Source: Miltoncostaea sp050249835
GTDB taxonomy: Bacteria > Actinomycetota > Thermoleophilia > Miltoncostaeales > Miltoncostaeaceae
Assembly: GCA_050249835.1 (NCBI GenBank)
Contig: JBFWPT010000012.1
Location: forward strand, 11,377-75,376
DNA: 64,000 nucleotides
Reading direction: 5' to 3'
Made by a program: the position numbers and the translations under genes. The notes under the pieces were generated by a model that did not search any database, was not told where the DNA came from, and saw only the letters and a list, made by a program, of their open reading frames with translations. Position 1 is the stretch's first letter; each line of letters begins with the position of its first letter. Below, piece after piece: positions 1 to 8,626 of the stretch.

Positions 1-837
1 CCAGCGCGGCCCGAGGATGCCGATGACGATCCCTTCGAGCTGGTCCCAGGCCTCGGCGGCGTCGGCCGGCCGGTCCGCGGGGGCCTTCTCCAGCATCGCC
101 TCGAGCCAGGCGGCGAGCTCCGGGTGGATGTCGGGCTTCACATCGGCCGGGCGCGGCAGCGGGTCGTTGACGTGCTGGAGCAGGACGGCGATCGGTGTGT
201 CGGCCGAGTACGGGACCCGGCCGACGAGCATCTCGTAGGCCATGACGCCGACCGCGTAGAGGTCGGTCGAGGGGCCCACCCCCTTCGCCATCGCCTGCTC
301 GGGCGACATGTAGGCGGGGGTGCCGACGGTGGTGCCGGTGGCCGTCGCGAAGCTCGTCTGGACCTCGTTGACCGCCTTGGCGATGCCGAAGTCCGCCACC
401 TTCACGGTGCCGGCCCGCGTGAGCATGAGGTTCTCGGGCTTCAGGTCCCGGTGGACGATGCCCTGCTCGGACGCGTGGGCGAGGGCGGCCAGCACGCCCT
501 CCAGCACTCCGGTCACCTGCGCGAGCCCCAGAGAGCGGACGTACGGCCGGAGCGACCCGCGCTCGAGGTACTCCATCGCGATGTAGGGCGTGCCGTCGTG
601 CTGCAGGTACTCGTGGACGGTCACGATGTTGGGGTGCCCGAGCGATCCCGTGATGCGGGACTCGTGCAGGAAGCGGGCGGCCGCGGCGGGGTCGGTGGCG
701 TGGAACGCCCCGAGCTGCTTGAGGGCGACGTCCCGGTCGAGGTCGGCCTGCCGGGCGAGGTACACGGCCGCCATGCCGCCCCGCCCGATCTCCCGGACGA
801 TCCGGTACCGCCCCACCATCTCGCCCTCGCGGGGCAC
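1..837 (-). CDS. Serine/threonine protein kinase, N-terminal part (continues past left edge)
   Basis: Eukaryotic-type (PknB-like) kinase catalytic domain on the minus strand, about 279 residues visible. Counting from the GTG at 837, the glycine loop GRGGMAAVY is at about 18-26, the ATP lysine of VALK is K40, the catalytic Asp of HRDLKPEN is D131 and the metal-binding Asp of DFG is D149. TPAYMSPEQ follows as the activation-segment end. All catalytic residues are intact, so I infer an active kinase. The start could be GTG 837 or ATG 819 (GAGGG lies just upstream of the ATG). It sits 25 bp after the PAAR-like gene and is probably cotranscribed with it. Any transmembrane or sensor domain would lie beyond the left edge. 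Confidence 0.92.
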   Translation of the reverse strand, partial: MPREGEMVGRYRIVREIGRGGMAAVYLARQADLDRDVALKQLGAFHATDPAAAARFLHESRITGSLGHPNIVTVHEYLQHDGTPYIAMEYLERGSLRPYVRSLGLAQVTGVLEGVLAALAHASEQGIVHRDLKPENLMLTRAGTVKVADFGIAKAVNEVQTSFATATGTTVGTPAYMSPEQAMAKGVGPSTDLYAVGVMAYEMLVGRVPYSADTPIAVLLQHVNDPLPRPADVKPDIHPELAAWLEAMLEKAPADRPADAAEAWDQLEGIVIGILGPRW

Positions 838-862
838 TACGCCGCCGCCCGAGCCGTGAAAG

Positions 863-1198
863 TCACGCCTGGACCGTCGTCTGGCCCGGGGAGACCACCA
901 TGACGGTGCCGGGGGGGACCCCGTCGGTCATGCCGCTCAGCGTCTGCAGGTGCACCGGCATGCCCCCGGCGGAGACCGTCGGCGCGCTGCCGCCGGGCAG
1001 GACCGAGACGACCGTGGTGCAGGGCTTCGACGACACCGTCGGGGGCTGCGCGCACCCGATGATCGGCGCGCCCATGATGTCCGTCTCCCGGATGACCGGG
1101 GCGCCGCCCACCTGCACGGTCGTCTGCTTCGGGATGAGCGTGACCTGACCCCCGTGAGCGCAGATGATTTTGGCGTTGCTGTTCACGACGAGCGGCAT
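863..1198 (-). CDS. PAAR-like / DUF4280-like small protein
   Basis: A 111-residue protein with no signal peptide, rich in Gly, Thr and Val in a beta-strand pattern. Three cysteines stand in PAAR-like settings: C13 (ICAHGG), C49 (IIGCAQ) and C60 (KPCTTV). The C-terminal part carries LSGMTDGVPPGTVMVV. PAAR-type proteins cap the spike of contractile injection systems (T6SS, eCIS, tailocins), and I infer the fold from the Cys and Gly spacing only. No sheath, tube or baseplate gene lies in the window. The gene heads a likely two-gene transcript with the Ser/Thr kinase, and the response regulator is divergent. It could instead be an orphan relative with a regulatory role. Confidence 0.55.
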   Translation of the reverse strand: MPLVVNSNAKIICAHGGQVTLIPKQTTVQVGGAPVIRETDIMGAPIIGCAQPPTVSSKPCTTVVSVLPGGSAPTVSAGGMPVHLQTLSGMTDGVPPGTVMVVSPGQTTVQA

Positions 1199-1297
1199 GA
1201 CGCTCCAGGGGTCTGTTCAGCGCCGACCTCCCGGAACTATATTTCGTTCCACCTGGACGGGCACGCCGGACGCGCGCCCCGGAACGAGGGCGTCTCG

Positions 1298-1936
1298 GTG
1301 AAGGTCTTCGTGCTCGACCCCCATACGATCTACCGCAGGGGTCTCACCTCGTGCCTGGGCGACGCGCCCGGCATCACCGGCGTGGCCGAGGCGGGCAGCG
1401 TCGGTGAGGCGTGGACGCACCCGGAGCTGCAGGAGGCGAGCGTCGTGGTGCTCGACCACGGCGTCACCGGCGGCATCGAGTTCATCCGCCAGGTGCGCGA
1501 GACGACCGGCGCCCGCGTGCTCGTCTGCTCGTCGCGCAGCGAGGAGGGCGAGGTCGTCGCCGCCGTCGCCGCCGGGTCGATGGGCTACATCTGCAAGGAC
1601 ACCCTCACCCCCGACTCGCTGGTCGCCGCCGTGCGCGCCGCGGCCACCGGGGCCGGCGTGATGGAGCCGGAGATGCTCGGCACCCTCCTGCGCGGCATCT
1701 CCCGCGCCTCGGAGGAGGTGCTCGAGCCGCGCGGGCTGTCCCTGACCCGCCTCAACCCGCGCGAGCAGCAGGTGCTGCGCCTGGTCGCCGAGGGCCACCC
1801 GATCCGCGAGGTCGCCGCGCAGCTCTCCTACAGCGAGCGGACGATCAAGAACGTCATCCACGACGTCGTGACCAAGCTCAACGTGCGCACCCGGTCCCAG
1901 GCCGTGGCCCGCGCGGTCCGCGAGGGCCTGATCTGA
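1298..1936 (+). CDS. NarL/FixJ-type response regulator
   Basis: A 212-residue two-domain regulator. The receiver domain (about 1-120) has D7 but Pro at the second acidic position (LDPH, where most have DDH), phosphoacceptor D53 in VVLDHGVTGG and K100 in YICKD. A LuxR-type HTH follows at about 150-205, with LNPREQQVLRLVAEG and SERTIKNVIHDVVTKL. GTG 1298 is chosen because it opens the receiver beta-1 strand and has GAGGG about 8 nt upstream; reading further upstream gives no domain. No histidine kinase is adjacent, so this is an orphan regulator. Its stop overlaps the first codons of the TolB-like gene, which indicates translational coupling. The unusual acidic pocket could alter Mg binding. 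Confidence 0.9.
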   Translation: MKVFVLDPHTIYRRGLTSCLGDAPGITGVAEAGSVGEAWTHPELQEASVVVLDHGVTGGIEFIRQVRETTGARVLVCSSRSEEGEVVAAVAAGSMGYICKDTLTPDSLVAAVRAAATGAGVMEPEMLGTLLRGISRASEEVLEPRGLSLTRLNPREQQVLRLVAEGHPIREVAAQLSYSERTIKNVIHDVVTKLNVRTRSQAVARAVREGLI

Positions 1937-3681
1937 CCCTGAGGCGCACGGCGGCCCTGGCCGCCGCCACCCTCCTGGCCGTCCCCGCGGTGGCCCAGGC
2001 TGCATGGCCCGGGCTCAACGGCAAGGTGGCCTGGGAGCGGGCCGGCGAGATCTGGATCGCCGACCCGGGCGGGGGGAACGAGGACCAGCTCACGTTCGCC
2101 GGCGGCACGCACCCCTCGTGGTCGCCGGACGGCACGAAGATCGCGTTCATCGCCAACCGCAACGCGTCGGGCGACGACGTATGGGTGATGAACGCCGACG
2201 GCTCGGACCAGCGCCGCCTCTACGACGGGCCGTCGAACGAGCGGGACCCGGCCTGGTCACCGGACGGCACCCGCATCGTGTTCGGCGGCTTCGGCGACGC
2301 GACCCCGCAGCTCATGACGATGAACGCCAACGGCAGCGCTCCCGCCGTCCTGGCGCCGCCGAACGACAACATCAATGGCGCTCCCGCCTGGTCCCCCGAC
2401 GGGTCGCGCATCGCCTGGCGCAAGTTCTCCGGGGGCACGGGCGTCTCGCTCCGCGCCCTCGTGGGCGACGGCGGCACCCAGATCGTCCCCGACGCCAGCA
2501 ACCCCAACTGGTTCCCCGACGGCTCCCGCCTGGTCGTCGACCGGGGGCTCAGCGCGGAGGTCTGGAGCCTGCGCCCCGACGGCTCCGACCTGCGGCAGCT
2601 CACCGACTCGGCGGGGTCGGACTTCGCGCCCGCCGTCTCGCCGGACGGCCGGCGGATCGTCTTCGCCAGCAGCCGCGACGGCCAGGGCTTCGAGATCTAC
2701 GTGATGGAGGCGGACGGCTCGATCGAGGTCCGCAGCACCTTCACCCCGATGGCCACGGTCGACTGGCACCCGGACTGGCAGCCGGTCGGCCCGCCGCCCG
2801 ACGTGACCGGCATCTCCCGGCCGGTGGCGAGGTCGCCCGGCGCGACCCTCACGGTGGACGGCACCGGCTTCGTGCTGCGGTCCGTGGTGCGGTGGAACGG
2901 ATCGGACCGGCCGACGACGTGGGTCTCGCCGACGCGCCTCCAGGCCACGCTGTCGCCCGGCGACGTGGCCGCGCCCGGCACCGCCCAGGTGACCGTGTTC
3001 ACCTCCCCCGTGGGCGGCGGGCTCTCGCTCCCGCGCACGGCCACCATCGACGCGCCCCCGCCGCCGCCCCCGCCGCCGGCCCTCAATGTGAGCCGCGCGA
3101 CGGTGACCGCCAAGTGGACGCGCAGCCGGGTGCGCGGGACGCTGCGCCTGACGGGGTCGGCCGAGCGCGGCGGCCGCGTCGAGGTGGCCCTGCTCCGCGG
3201 GTCCCGGGTGCTCCAGCGGCGGCGGGTGACGCTGGCCGCCGGCGCCTTCACCCGCCGGCTGGCGCTCGCCCGCACGCTCACCCCGGGCACGCTGCGGGTG
3301 CGCCTCACCGAGGTCGGCCCCGTGGCCGGCGCGCGGCTCACCGAGGCGAACGCCCGCGTGCGGCTCCCCGCGCCCCCGGAGGGCGTCGTCGCGAAGGCCG
3401 ATGTCAGCGCCCTGCAGCGGGGACCGGCGGCCAAGAGCCTGCGCCGGCCCTCCCGCGTCTTCGCCCGCTTCGCGTTCGCGGCCCGGCCGAAGGCCGGCCG
3501 CCGCATCACCGTCGCCTGGACCCGCAACGGCGCCCCGGCCGGCGGCGCCGCCCAGAAGGCGCGCACCGGCACGGTCGTCGCGTTCATCGGGTCGCCCGGG
3601 GGCCTGCCCCGCGGGCTCTACCGCTGCACGCTGCGCGCGGGCCGCACGGTCGTCGCCGTCGCGACGGTGCGGATCACCTGA
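1933..3681 (+). CDS. Secreted TolB-like beta-propeller protein with IPT domain
   Basis: About 582 residues. The N-terminus is a typical signal peptide (TLRRTAALAAATLLAVPAV, then AQA-AW). About six PD40 repeats follow (PSWSPDGTKIAF, PAWSPDGTRIVF and others), then an IPT/TIG Ig-like domain (about 290-375), a poly-Pro linker and an Arg-rich beta domain. No ATG, GTG or TTG precedes the signal peptide in frame. The only plausible starts are CTG 1933, inside the upstream stop (CTGA) with GAGGG 6 nt before it, or CTG 1939. I infer coupling to the response regulator. Extracytoplasmic location follows from the signal sequence; the molecular function is unknown. Confidence 0.8.
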   Translation: MTLRRTAALAAATLLAVPAVAQAAWPGLNGKVAWERAGEIWIADPGGGNEDQLTFAGGTHPSWSPDGTKIAFIANRNASGDDVWVMNADGSDQRRLYDGPSNERDPAWSPDGTRIVFGGFGDATPQLMTMNANGSAPAVLAPPNDNINGAPAWSPDGSRIAWRKFSGGTGVSLRALVGDGGTQIVPDASNPNWFPDGSRLVVDRGLSAEVWSLRPDGSDLRQLTDSAGSDFAPAVSPDGRRIVFASSRDGQGFEIYVMEADGSIEVRSTFTPMATVDWHPDWQPVGPPPDVTGISRPVARSPGATLTVDGTGFVLRSVVRWNGSDRPTTWVSPTRLQATLSPGDVAAPGTAQVTVFTSPVGGGLSLPRTATIDAPPPPPPPPALNVSRATVTAKWTRSRVRGTLRLTGSAERGGRVEVALLRGSRVLQRRRVTLAAGAFTRRLALARTLTPGTLRVRLTEVGPVAGARLTEANARVRLPAPPEGVVAKADVSALQRGPAAKSLRRPSRVFARFAFAARPKAGRRITVAWTRNGAPAGGAAQKARTGTVVAFIGSPGGLPRGLYRCTLRAGRTVVAVATVRIT

Positions 3682-3699
3682 TCGAGCGGGCCGCGCCGA

Positions 3700-4422
3700 T
3701 CAGTCGGCGACGGTCGCCACGCACGCCGCGCCGCCGCGGGCGCGGCTCTCGCCCTCGCTGAGGGTCGCGTCGGGGGCGAAGGCGGCGAGGATCCCCCGCC
3801 AGATGGCCCGGTCGAGGCCGCAGATGCGGTCCGGGTCGTGGAAGGCGAGCTCCTCGAAGGGGCACGCGCAGGCGCGCAGCCCCGAGCCGCCCTCGGCCCG
3901 CGCCGCGAAGCCGTACCGGGAGAGCAGCCGCACGACCGCCTCGACGGCCTCCGCGGGCTTCGCCCCGGGCGCGGTGGCCCCGGTCGCGACCTCGGCCAGG
4001 CCCAGCTCGAAGCCGAACTCCCAGCCGACGCGCTCCAGGACCTCCTGCGGCTCGTCGTCGGAGCGGTCGCTGGTGGCGCGCAGCAGGAGGGTCGCGAGCA
4101 GGTCGTAATGGCGCTCCGGCAGGGCCACGAGCACCTCGGCGTCGGCGGTGCGGTAGCGCTTCGGCGGGCGCCCCGCGCCCGGGCCGGAGCGGCCCGCGTC
4201 ACGCCGGAACTCGGCCTCCAGGAAGCCGTGCTCGACGAGCTTGTCCAGGTGGAACCCCGCGAGGCGGCGGTCGATGCCGACCTCGGCGGCGACGTCGTCC
4301 TTCGACAGGTCGTGCCCCGCGCCGCGCACGGCGAAGAACACCCTCCGGCGGGTCGCGTCGCCCAGCGCGGCGGCCAGCCGGCCGATGTCCCGCTCGGCGC
4401 GCTCCTCCTCACCCGTCCCCAC
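3700..4422 (-). CDS. SufR-like HTH regulator with C-terminal cysteine cluster
   Basis: A 240-residue protein. An N-terminal ArsR/DeoR-like winged helix (about 10-75, with GDATRRRVFFAV and DKLVEHGFL) is followed by a sensor region ending in cysteines C185, C187, C201 and C234. This layout (CPF, then CGLD, then a C-terminal Cys) is that of the COG2345/SufR family, in which the cysteines bind an Fe-S cluster and the protein represses suf genes. The suf operon starts 1.6 kb away, with one gene between, which supports an Fe-S sensing role by inference. GTG 4422 has GAGGGGG upstream. The gene is divergent from 4495-5853, so a shared operator may lie in 4423-4494. Confidence 0.8.
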   Translation of the reverse strand: MGTGEEERAERDIGRLAAALGDATRRRVFFAVRGAGHDLSKDDVAAEVGIDRRLAGFHLDKLVEHGFLEAEFRRDAGRSGPGAGRPPKRYRTADAEVLVALPERHYDLLATLLLRATSDRSDDEPQEVLERVGWEFGFELGLAEVATGATAPGAKPAEAVEAVVRLLSRYGFAARAEGGSGLRACACPFEELAFHDPDRICGLDRAIWRGILAAFAPDATLSEGESRARGGAACVATVAD

Positions 4423-4481
4423 AACGCCCCCCTCGCGACCACCAGGCGCCCGGTCTTCGCCCAGGATACACCGGACCGATG

Positions 4482-4487
4482 TACCTT
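4482..4487 (+). promoter_or_regulatory. Candidate -10 (TACCTT) for a leaderless transcript
   Basis: TACCTT lies 7 nt before ATG 4495, so transcription would begin at or next to the start codon. No Shine-Dalgarno is present before this ATG. Confidence 0.4.
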
Positions 4488-4494
4488 CCGTCCC

Positions 4495-5853
4495 ATGAGG
4501 CCCGGTCGCATGCTGCTCGTCTCCGTCGCCGTGACGACGCTGGCATCCGCGCCCACGGCCCTCGGGGCCTTCGAGTCGCCTCAGCGCGCGTCGGTGGGCC
4601 CGCTGCCGGCCCGCTCGCCCGACGTGGCCGTCAACGACCGTGGCGACGCCGCCGCGGTCTGGGTCCGGGGGGCCCGGCGCGAGGCGATGATCGTGGTCTC
4701 GATGCGGCCCGCCGGGGGGCAGTGGAGCCGCCCGGAGGGGATCAGCCGCCGCGGCCGACCGGCGATCGACCCCCAGGTGGCGGTCGACGCCCAGGGGCAG
4801 GTCATCGTCACCTGGCGCCAGGTCGACCGGGTGCGGCGGGTCCGCACCCCCGACGGCCTCCGCCGCCAGGCGGTCTACGTCGCCCGGGCGCGCACCCGCG
4901 CCGCCGCCGACAGCCGCTGGAGCCCCATCACCACCCTCTCCAGCACGCGCCAGAAGGTCGGGCCGCCGCGCCTGGGCGTGGACGACGCCGGCGCGGCCGT
5001 CGTGGCGTGGCACTGGGGCACCGGCACCTCGCCGCGGGTGCCCGGCTTCGTGGGCGAGGTGCAGGTCACCACCCGCGGCACCGACGGCACCTGGGCCGCC
5101 CCGCGGCGCGTGTCCCGCTCCACCCTCTGCTCCGAGGTCCGGCTGCCCCGGGTCGCCGTGGGCGGCCGCGGCCACGCCGTCGTCTGGTGGCAGTGCGACC
5201 TGCCCGGCGGCCGCGCCACGGCGCTCGCCATCTCGCGCGGCGCGGGCGAGGAGTTCGGCGCGGAGGCCGAGCTGCCGTTCCGCTCCCTCGTGGACGTCTC
5301 GGCGAACCTGGTGGTCTCGGACGCCGGCCGGGCCACGGCCGTGAGCGCCGACGCCGAGGGCTCCCTGCGCTGGTGGCGGGGGGACGTCACGACGCGCCTC
5401 GCCCTGCAGTCGCTGCCGTCGCTCGGCCCCGCCGAGCGCGCCGAGCTGGAGGCCGGCGCGCCGCGCATCGCGGTCGGCGCATCGGGCGACGCGCTCACGG
5501 CCTGGAGCGACCGCGCGGGACGCCCGCGAGCCGCGGCCATCGCGTCCGAGCTCGGCGTGGGCGCACCGGCCACCCTGGGCCCGGCGTCCGACGCGACCAG
5601 CGGGATCCGCGTCGGGATGGCCGAGACGGCCCGGCGCGGCGCCGTGGCCTGGGTGTCGTCCGGCCGTGTCATGGGCGCCTCCCGCGGCGCCGACGGCGCG
5701 ATCGGGCCGACCGAGGTCCTGTCCGGCCGCGGCGTGCCGCAGACCGGTCCGCCGGCGCTCGCGGTGGACGCCGCGGGCAACACGATCGTCCTCTGGACAC
5801 GGGTGCTCGGCCGCCGCACGGTGGTGGAGCGGGCGGAGGGCGCCGCCTCGTAG
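4495..5853 (+). CDS. Secreted repeat protein of unknown function
   Basis: A 452-residue protein with a signal peptide (RPGRMLLVSVAVTTLA, then small residues and a cleavage site near ALGAF). The mature part is a chain of loosely repeated units of the type VAVNDRGDAAAVWV, VAVDAQGQVIVTW, VDDAGAAVVAW and VDAAGNTIVLWTR, each ending in a W-containing strand. This resembles a sialidase/BNR- or propeller-like fold seen in many actinobacterial exported proteins. No catalytic motif is recognised. ATG 4495 is preferred for its position after a TACCTT hexamer; ATG 4510 is an alternative. It lies between the SufR-like gene and sufB and has no evident link to Fe-S metabolism. Confidence 0.75.
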   Translation: MRPGRMLLVSVAVTTLASAPTALGAFESPQRASVGPLPARSPDVAVNDRGDAAAVWVRGARREAMIVVSMRPAGGQWSRPEGISRRGRPAIDPQVAVDAQGQVIVTWRQVDRVRRVRTPDGLRRQAVYVARARTRAAADSRWSPITTLSSTRQKVGPPRLGVDDAGAAVVAWHWGTGTSPRVPGFVGEVQVTTRGTDGTWAAPRRVSRSTLCSEVRLPRVAVGGRGHAVVWWQCDLPGGRATALAISRGAGEEFGAEAELPFRSLVDVSANLVVSDAGRATAVSADAEGSLRWWRGDVTTRLALQSLPSLGPAERAELEAGAPRIAVGASGDALTAWSDRAGRPRAAAIASELGVGAPATLGPASDATSGIRVGMAETARRGAVAWVSSGRVMGASRGADGAIGPTEVLSGRGVPQTGPPALAVDAAGNTIVLWTRVLGRRTVVERAEGAAS

Positions 5854-6009
5854 CGGACGACCGGAGCGCGACAGGCTAGGCTGGGGCCCGTCGGCCCCGG
5901 GTCCCGCCGCGGCCGGAGCGACGGGGGGCGTCCGTCCCCGACGTCATTCCGGCGATGCGCGTATCCTTTAGAGCCGACACCGAGTTCCACACGCGACCGG
6001 GGAGGGCCC

Positions 6010-7416
6010 GTGTCCACAGTGAAGCCGCCCGACATCGATCTCGGCCAGTACAAGTTCGGCTGGCACGACCCGGCGAACTACGTGTTCGAGCCCAAGCGCG
6101 GGCTCAACGCCGACGTCGTCCGCGAGATCTCGTTCCTGAAGGGCGAGCCCGAGTGGATGCTCAAGTTCCGGCTGCGCGCGCTGGAGATCTTCGAGCGCAA
6201 GCCCATGCCCGACTGGGGCGGGGACATGAGCGGCATCGACTTCCAGAACATCTTCTACTTCATCCGCTCGTCGGAGAAGCAGAGCACGGACTGGAACGAC
6301 GTCCCGGCCGACATCAAGAACACGTTCGACCGCCTGGGCATCCCGGAGGCCGAGCAGAAGTACCTCTCCGGCGTCTCCGCGCAGTACGAGAGCGAGGTCG
6401 TCTACCACTCGATCCGCGAGGACCTCGAGAAGAAGGGCGTCATCTTCTGCGACACGGACACCGCGCTCCGTGAGCACGAGGAGCTCTTCAAGGAGCACTG
6501 GGCGACGGTCATCCCGCCCGGCGACAACAAGCTCGCCGCGCTCAACTCGGCCGTGTGGTCCGGCGGGTCGTTCATCTGGGTGCCGCCGGGCGTCGAGGTC
6601 GAGATCCCGCTGCAGGCCTACTTCCGCATCAACGCGGAGAACATGGGCCAGTTCGAGCGGACGCTCATCATCTGCGAGCCCGGCTCGTTCGTGCACTACG
6701 TCGAGGGCTGCACCGCCCCCATCTACACCAGCGACTCCCTCCACTCGGCCGTGGTCGAGATCATCGTCAAGGAGGGCGCGCGCTGCCGGTACACGACCAT
6801 CCAGAACTGGTCGACGAACGTCTACAACCTCGTCACCAAGCGGGCGGTCGCGCAGGAGAACGCCACGATGGAGTGGGTCGACGGCAACCTCGGCTCCAAG
6901 CTGACGATGAAGTACCCGGCCGTCTGGATGACCGGCCGCGGCGCCCGCGGCGAGGTGCTGTCGGTGGCGATGGCCTCCGAGGGGATGCACCAGGACGCCG
7001 GCGCGAAGATGGTGCACGTCGCCCCGGACACGTCCTCGACGATCGTCTCCAAGTCGATCTCGCGCGGCGGTGGGCGCACGAGCTACCGCGGCCTCGTCCA
7101 GGTGGAGCCGGGCGCCAAGCGCGCCAAGGCGTCGGTCGTCTGCGACGCGCTGCTCCTCGACGAGGACAGCCGCTCGGACACCTACCCCTACATGGACATC
7201 CGCGAGGAGGACACCTCGATCGGCCACGAGGCCACGGTGTCCAAGGTCGCCGACGACCAGATCTTCTACCTCATGAGCCGCGGGCTCTCCGAGGAGGAGG
7301 CCATGGCCATGATCGTGCGCGGGTTCATCGAGCCGATCGCGAAGGAGCTGCCGATGGAGTACGCGGTCGAGCTGAACCGGCTCATCGAGCTGCAGATGGA
7401 GGGCTCGATTGGCTAG
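6010..7416 (+). CDS. sufB: Fe-S cluster assembly scaffold SufB
   Basis: A 468-residue protein matching the usual length of SufB, the scaffold of the SufBC2D complex on which [4Fe-4S] clusters are built in the cytoplasm. It has the characteristic IIWVPPGVEVEIPLQAYFRI-type strand, CEPGSFVHYVEGC, the right-handed beta-helix core and the C-terminal SRGLSEEEAMAMIVRGFIEP. GTG 6010 is preceded by GGGGAGGG at optimal spacing. It is first gene of the eight-gene suf operon; a TATCCT hexamer about 45 nt upstream could be its -10. Its end overlaps sufD by 8 nt. Confidence 0.97.
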   Translation: MSTVKPPDIDLGQYKFGWHDPANYVFEPKRGLNADVVREISFLKGEPEWMLKFRLRALEIFERKPMPDWGGDMSGIDFQNIFYFIRSSEKQSTDWNDVPADIKNTFDRLGIPEAEQKYLSGVSAQYESEVVYHSIREDLEKKGVIFCDTDTALREHEELFKEHWATVIPPGDNKLAALNSAVWSGGSFIWVPPGVEVEIPLQAYFRINAENMGQFERTLIICEPGSFVHYVEGCTAPIYTSDSLHSAVVEIIVKEGARCRYTTIQNWSTNVYNLVTKRAVAQENATMEWVDGNLGSKLTMKYPAVWMTGRGARGEVLSVAMASEGMHQDAGAKMVHVAPDTSSTIVSKSISRGGGRTSYRGLVQVEPGAKRAKASVVCDALLLDEDSRSDTYPYMDIREEDTSIGHEATVSKVADDQIFYLMSRGLSEEEAMAMIVRGFIEPIAKELPMEYAVELNRLIELQMEGSIG

Positions 7417-8626
7417 CGCGACCTGGGCGGAGGACGCCCGCAACGCGGCCGGGGAGAACCTGGCCTCACTCCCCGACCTGACCGGCCGCGAGGAGGACTG
7501 GCGGTTCACGCCGCCGGCCGACCTCGGCCTGGGCGGTCCGGAGCCCGAGGCCCCGGGCGCCGCCGCGGTGCCGGCGACCTCCGGGGGCGCCCGCGCGGCG
7601 CGGCTCACCCTCACCGACGGCGCGCCCTCCGCGCCGGCGCTGGAGGCGCTGCCCGAGGGCGTCATCGTCGCGGAGCTGGGCTCCGCGCTCGCCGAGCACG
7701 ACGCGCTCGTGCGCGACCGGCTCTACGGGCTGATCGGCTTCGAGGAGCGCCCCGGCGCCCTCAACGCCGCCCGCTGGGACGGCGGCCTGTTCGTCTACGT
7801 CCCCCGGGGCGTCGAGGTGGAGCTGCCGGTCGAGGCCGTGCTGGCCGCCACCGGCGCCAGCGGCCGCGTCTTCGGCCGCTCGCTGGTCGTGGTCGAGGAC
7901 GGCGCCAAGGCGACGGTCATCGAGCGCTACACCTCCGGCGACCTCGGCGCGCCGCTCACGGCCTCCTCGGTCGTGGAGCTGTACGTCGGCCAGGGCGCCG
8001 AGCTGGAGCACGTCTCCGTGATCGACTGGGGCGCCGGCGTGCGCCACCACGCGCTGCTGCGCGCCGACGTGGGCCGCGACGCGCGGGCCCGGTCGGTGGT
8101 GGTGACCCTCGGCGGCGACGTCGTGCGCGTGGAGCCCACGATGGTCGTCACCGGCCCGGGCGCCGACGCCCGCGCCCTCGGCCTCTACTTCGCGGGCGAC
8201 GACCAGCACTTCGAGCACCGGGTGGTCGCGCGGCACGAGGCCCCGCAGTCCTACTCGAACCTGCTCTACAAGGGCGCGATCCAGGACAAGGCCCACACGG
8301 TGTTCTTCGGGAACCTCGTGGTGCCGCCCGGCGCGCCGGGCACCGACGCGTACCAGACCAACCGCAACCTCGTCCTCAACGACGGGGCGCGCGCGGACAC
8401 GATCCCGTTCCTGGAGATCGAGACCGCCGAGGTGAAGTGCTCCCACGCCGGCGCGGTCGGCCGCGTGGACGACGAGCACCTCTTCTACCTCCAGTCGCGC
8501 GGCGTCCCGACGCCGCAGGCCAAGCGCCTCATCGTGATGGGCTTCCTCCAGGAGGTGCTCGAGCACGTGAGCCTGGAGGAGCTGCGCGAGGAGCTCGAGG
8601 CGGCGGTCCAGGCCAAGCTGGCGTGA
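7409..8626 (+). CDS. sufD: Fe-S cluster assembly protein SufD
   Basis: A 405-residue SufD, partner of SufB in SufBC2D. The beta-helix core contains FVYVPRGVEVELPVEAVL, VVVEDGAKATVIERY and the conserved C-terminal SRGVPTPQAKRLIVMGFL. It starts at TTG 7409 inside the end of sufB, with GGAGGG just upstream, which indicates translational coupling. The C-terminus keeps the family's KCSHAGAVG segment. The stop overlaps the Rieske gene start (GTGA). Confidence 0.95.
   Translation: MASATWAEDARNAAGENLASLPDLTGREEDWRFTPPADLGLGGPEPEAPGAAAVPATSGGARAARLTLTDGAPSAPALEALPEGVIVAELGSALAEHDALVRDRLYGLIGFEERPGALNAARWDGGLFVYVPRGVEVELPVEAVLAATGASGRVFGRSLVVVEDGAKATVIERYTSGDLGAPLTASSVVELYVGQGAELEHVSVIDWGAGVRHHALLRADVGRDARARSVVVTLGGDVVRVEPTMVVTGPGADARALGLYFAGDDQHFEHRVVARHEAPQSYSNLLYKGAIQDKAHTVFFGNLVVPPGAPGTDAYQTNRNLVLNDGARADTIPFLEIETAEVKCSHAGAVGRVDDEHLFYLQSRGVPTPQAKRLIVMGFLQEVLEHVSLEELREELEAAVQAKLA

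Noticed and set aside
124..903. Long plus-strand open frame opposite the kinase
   Set aside because: It is antisense to a kinase with all catalytic motifs; Arg/Gly-rich composition is the usual shadow in GC-rich DNA.
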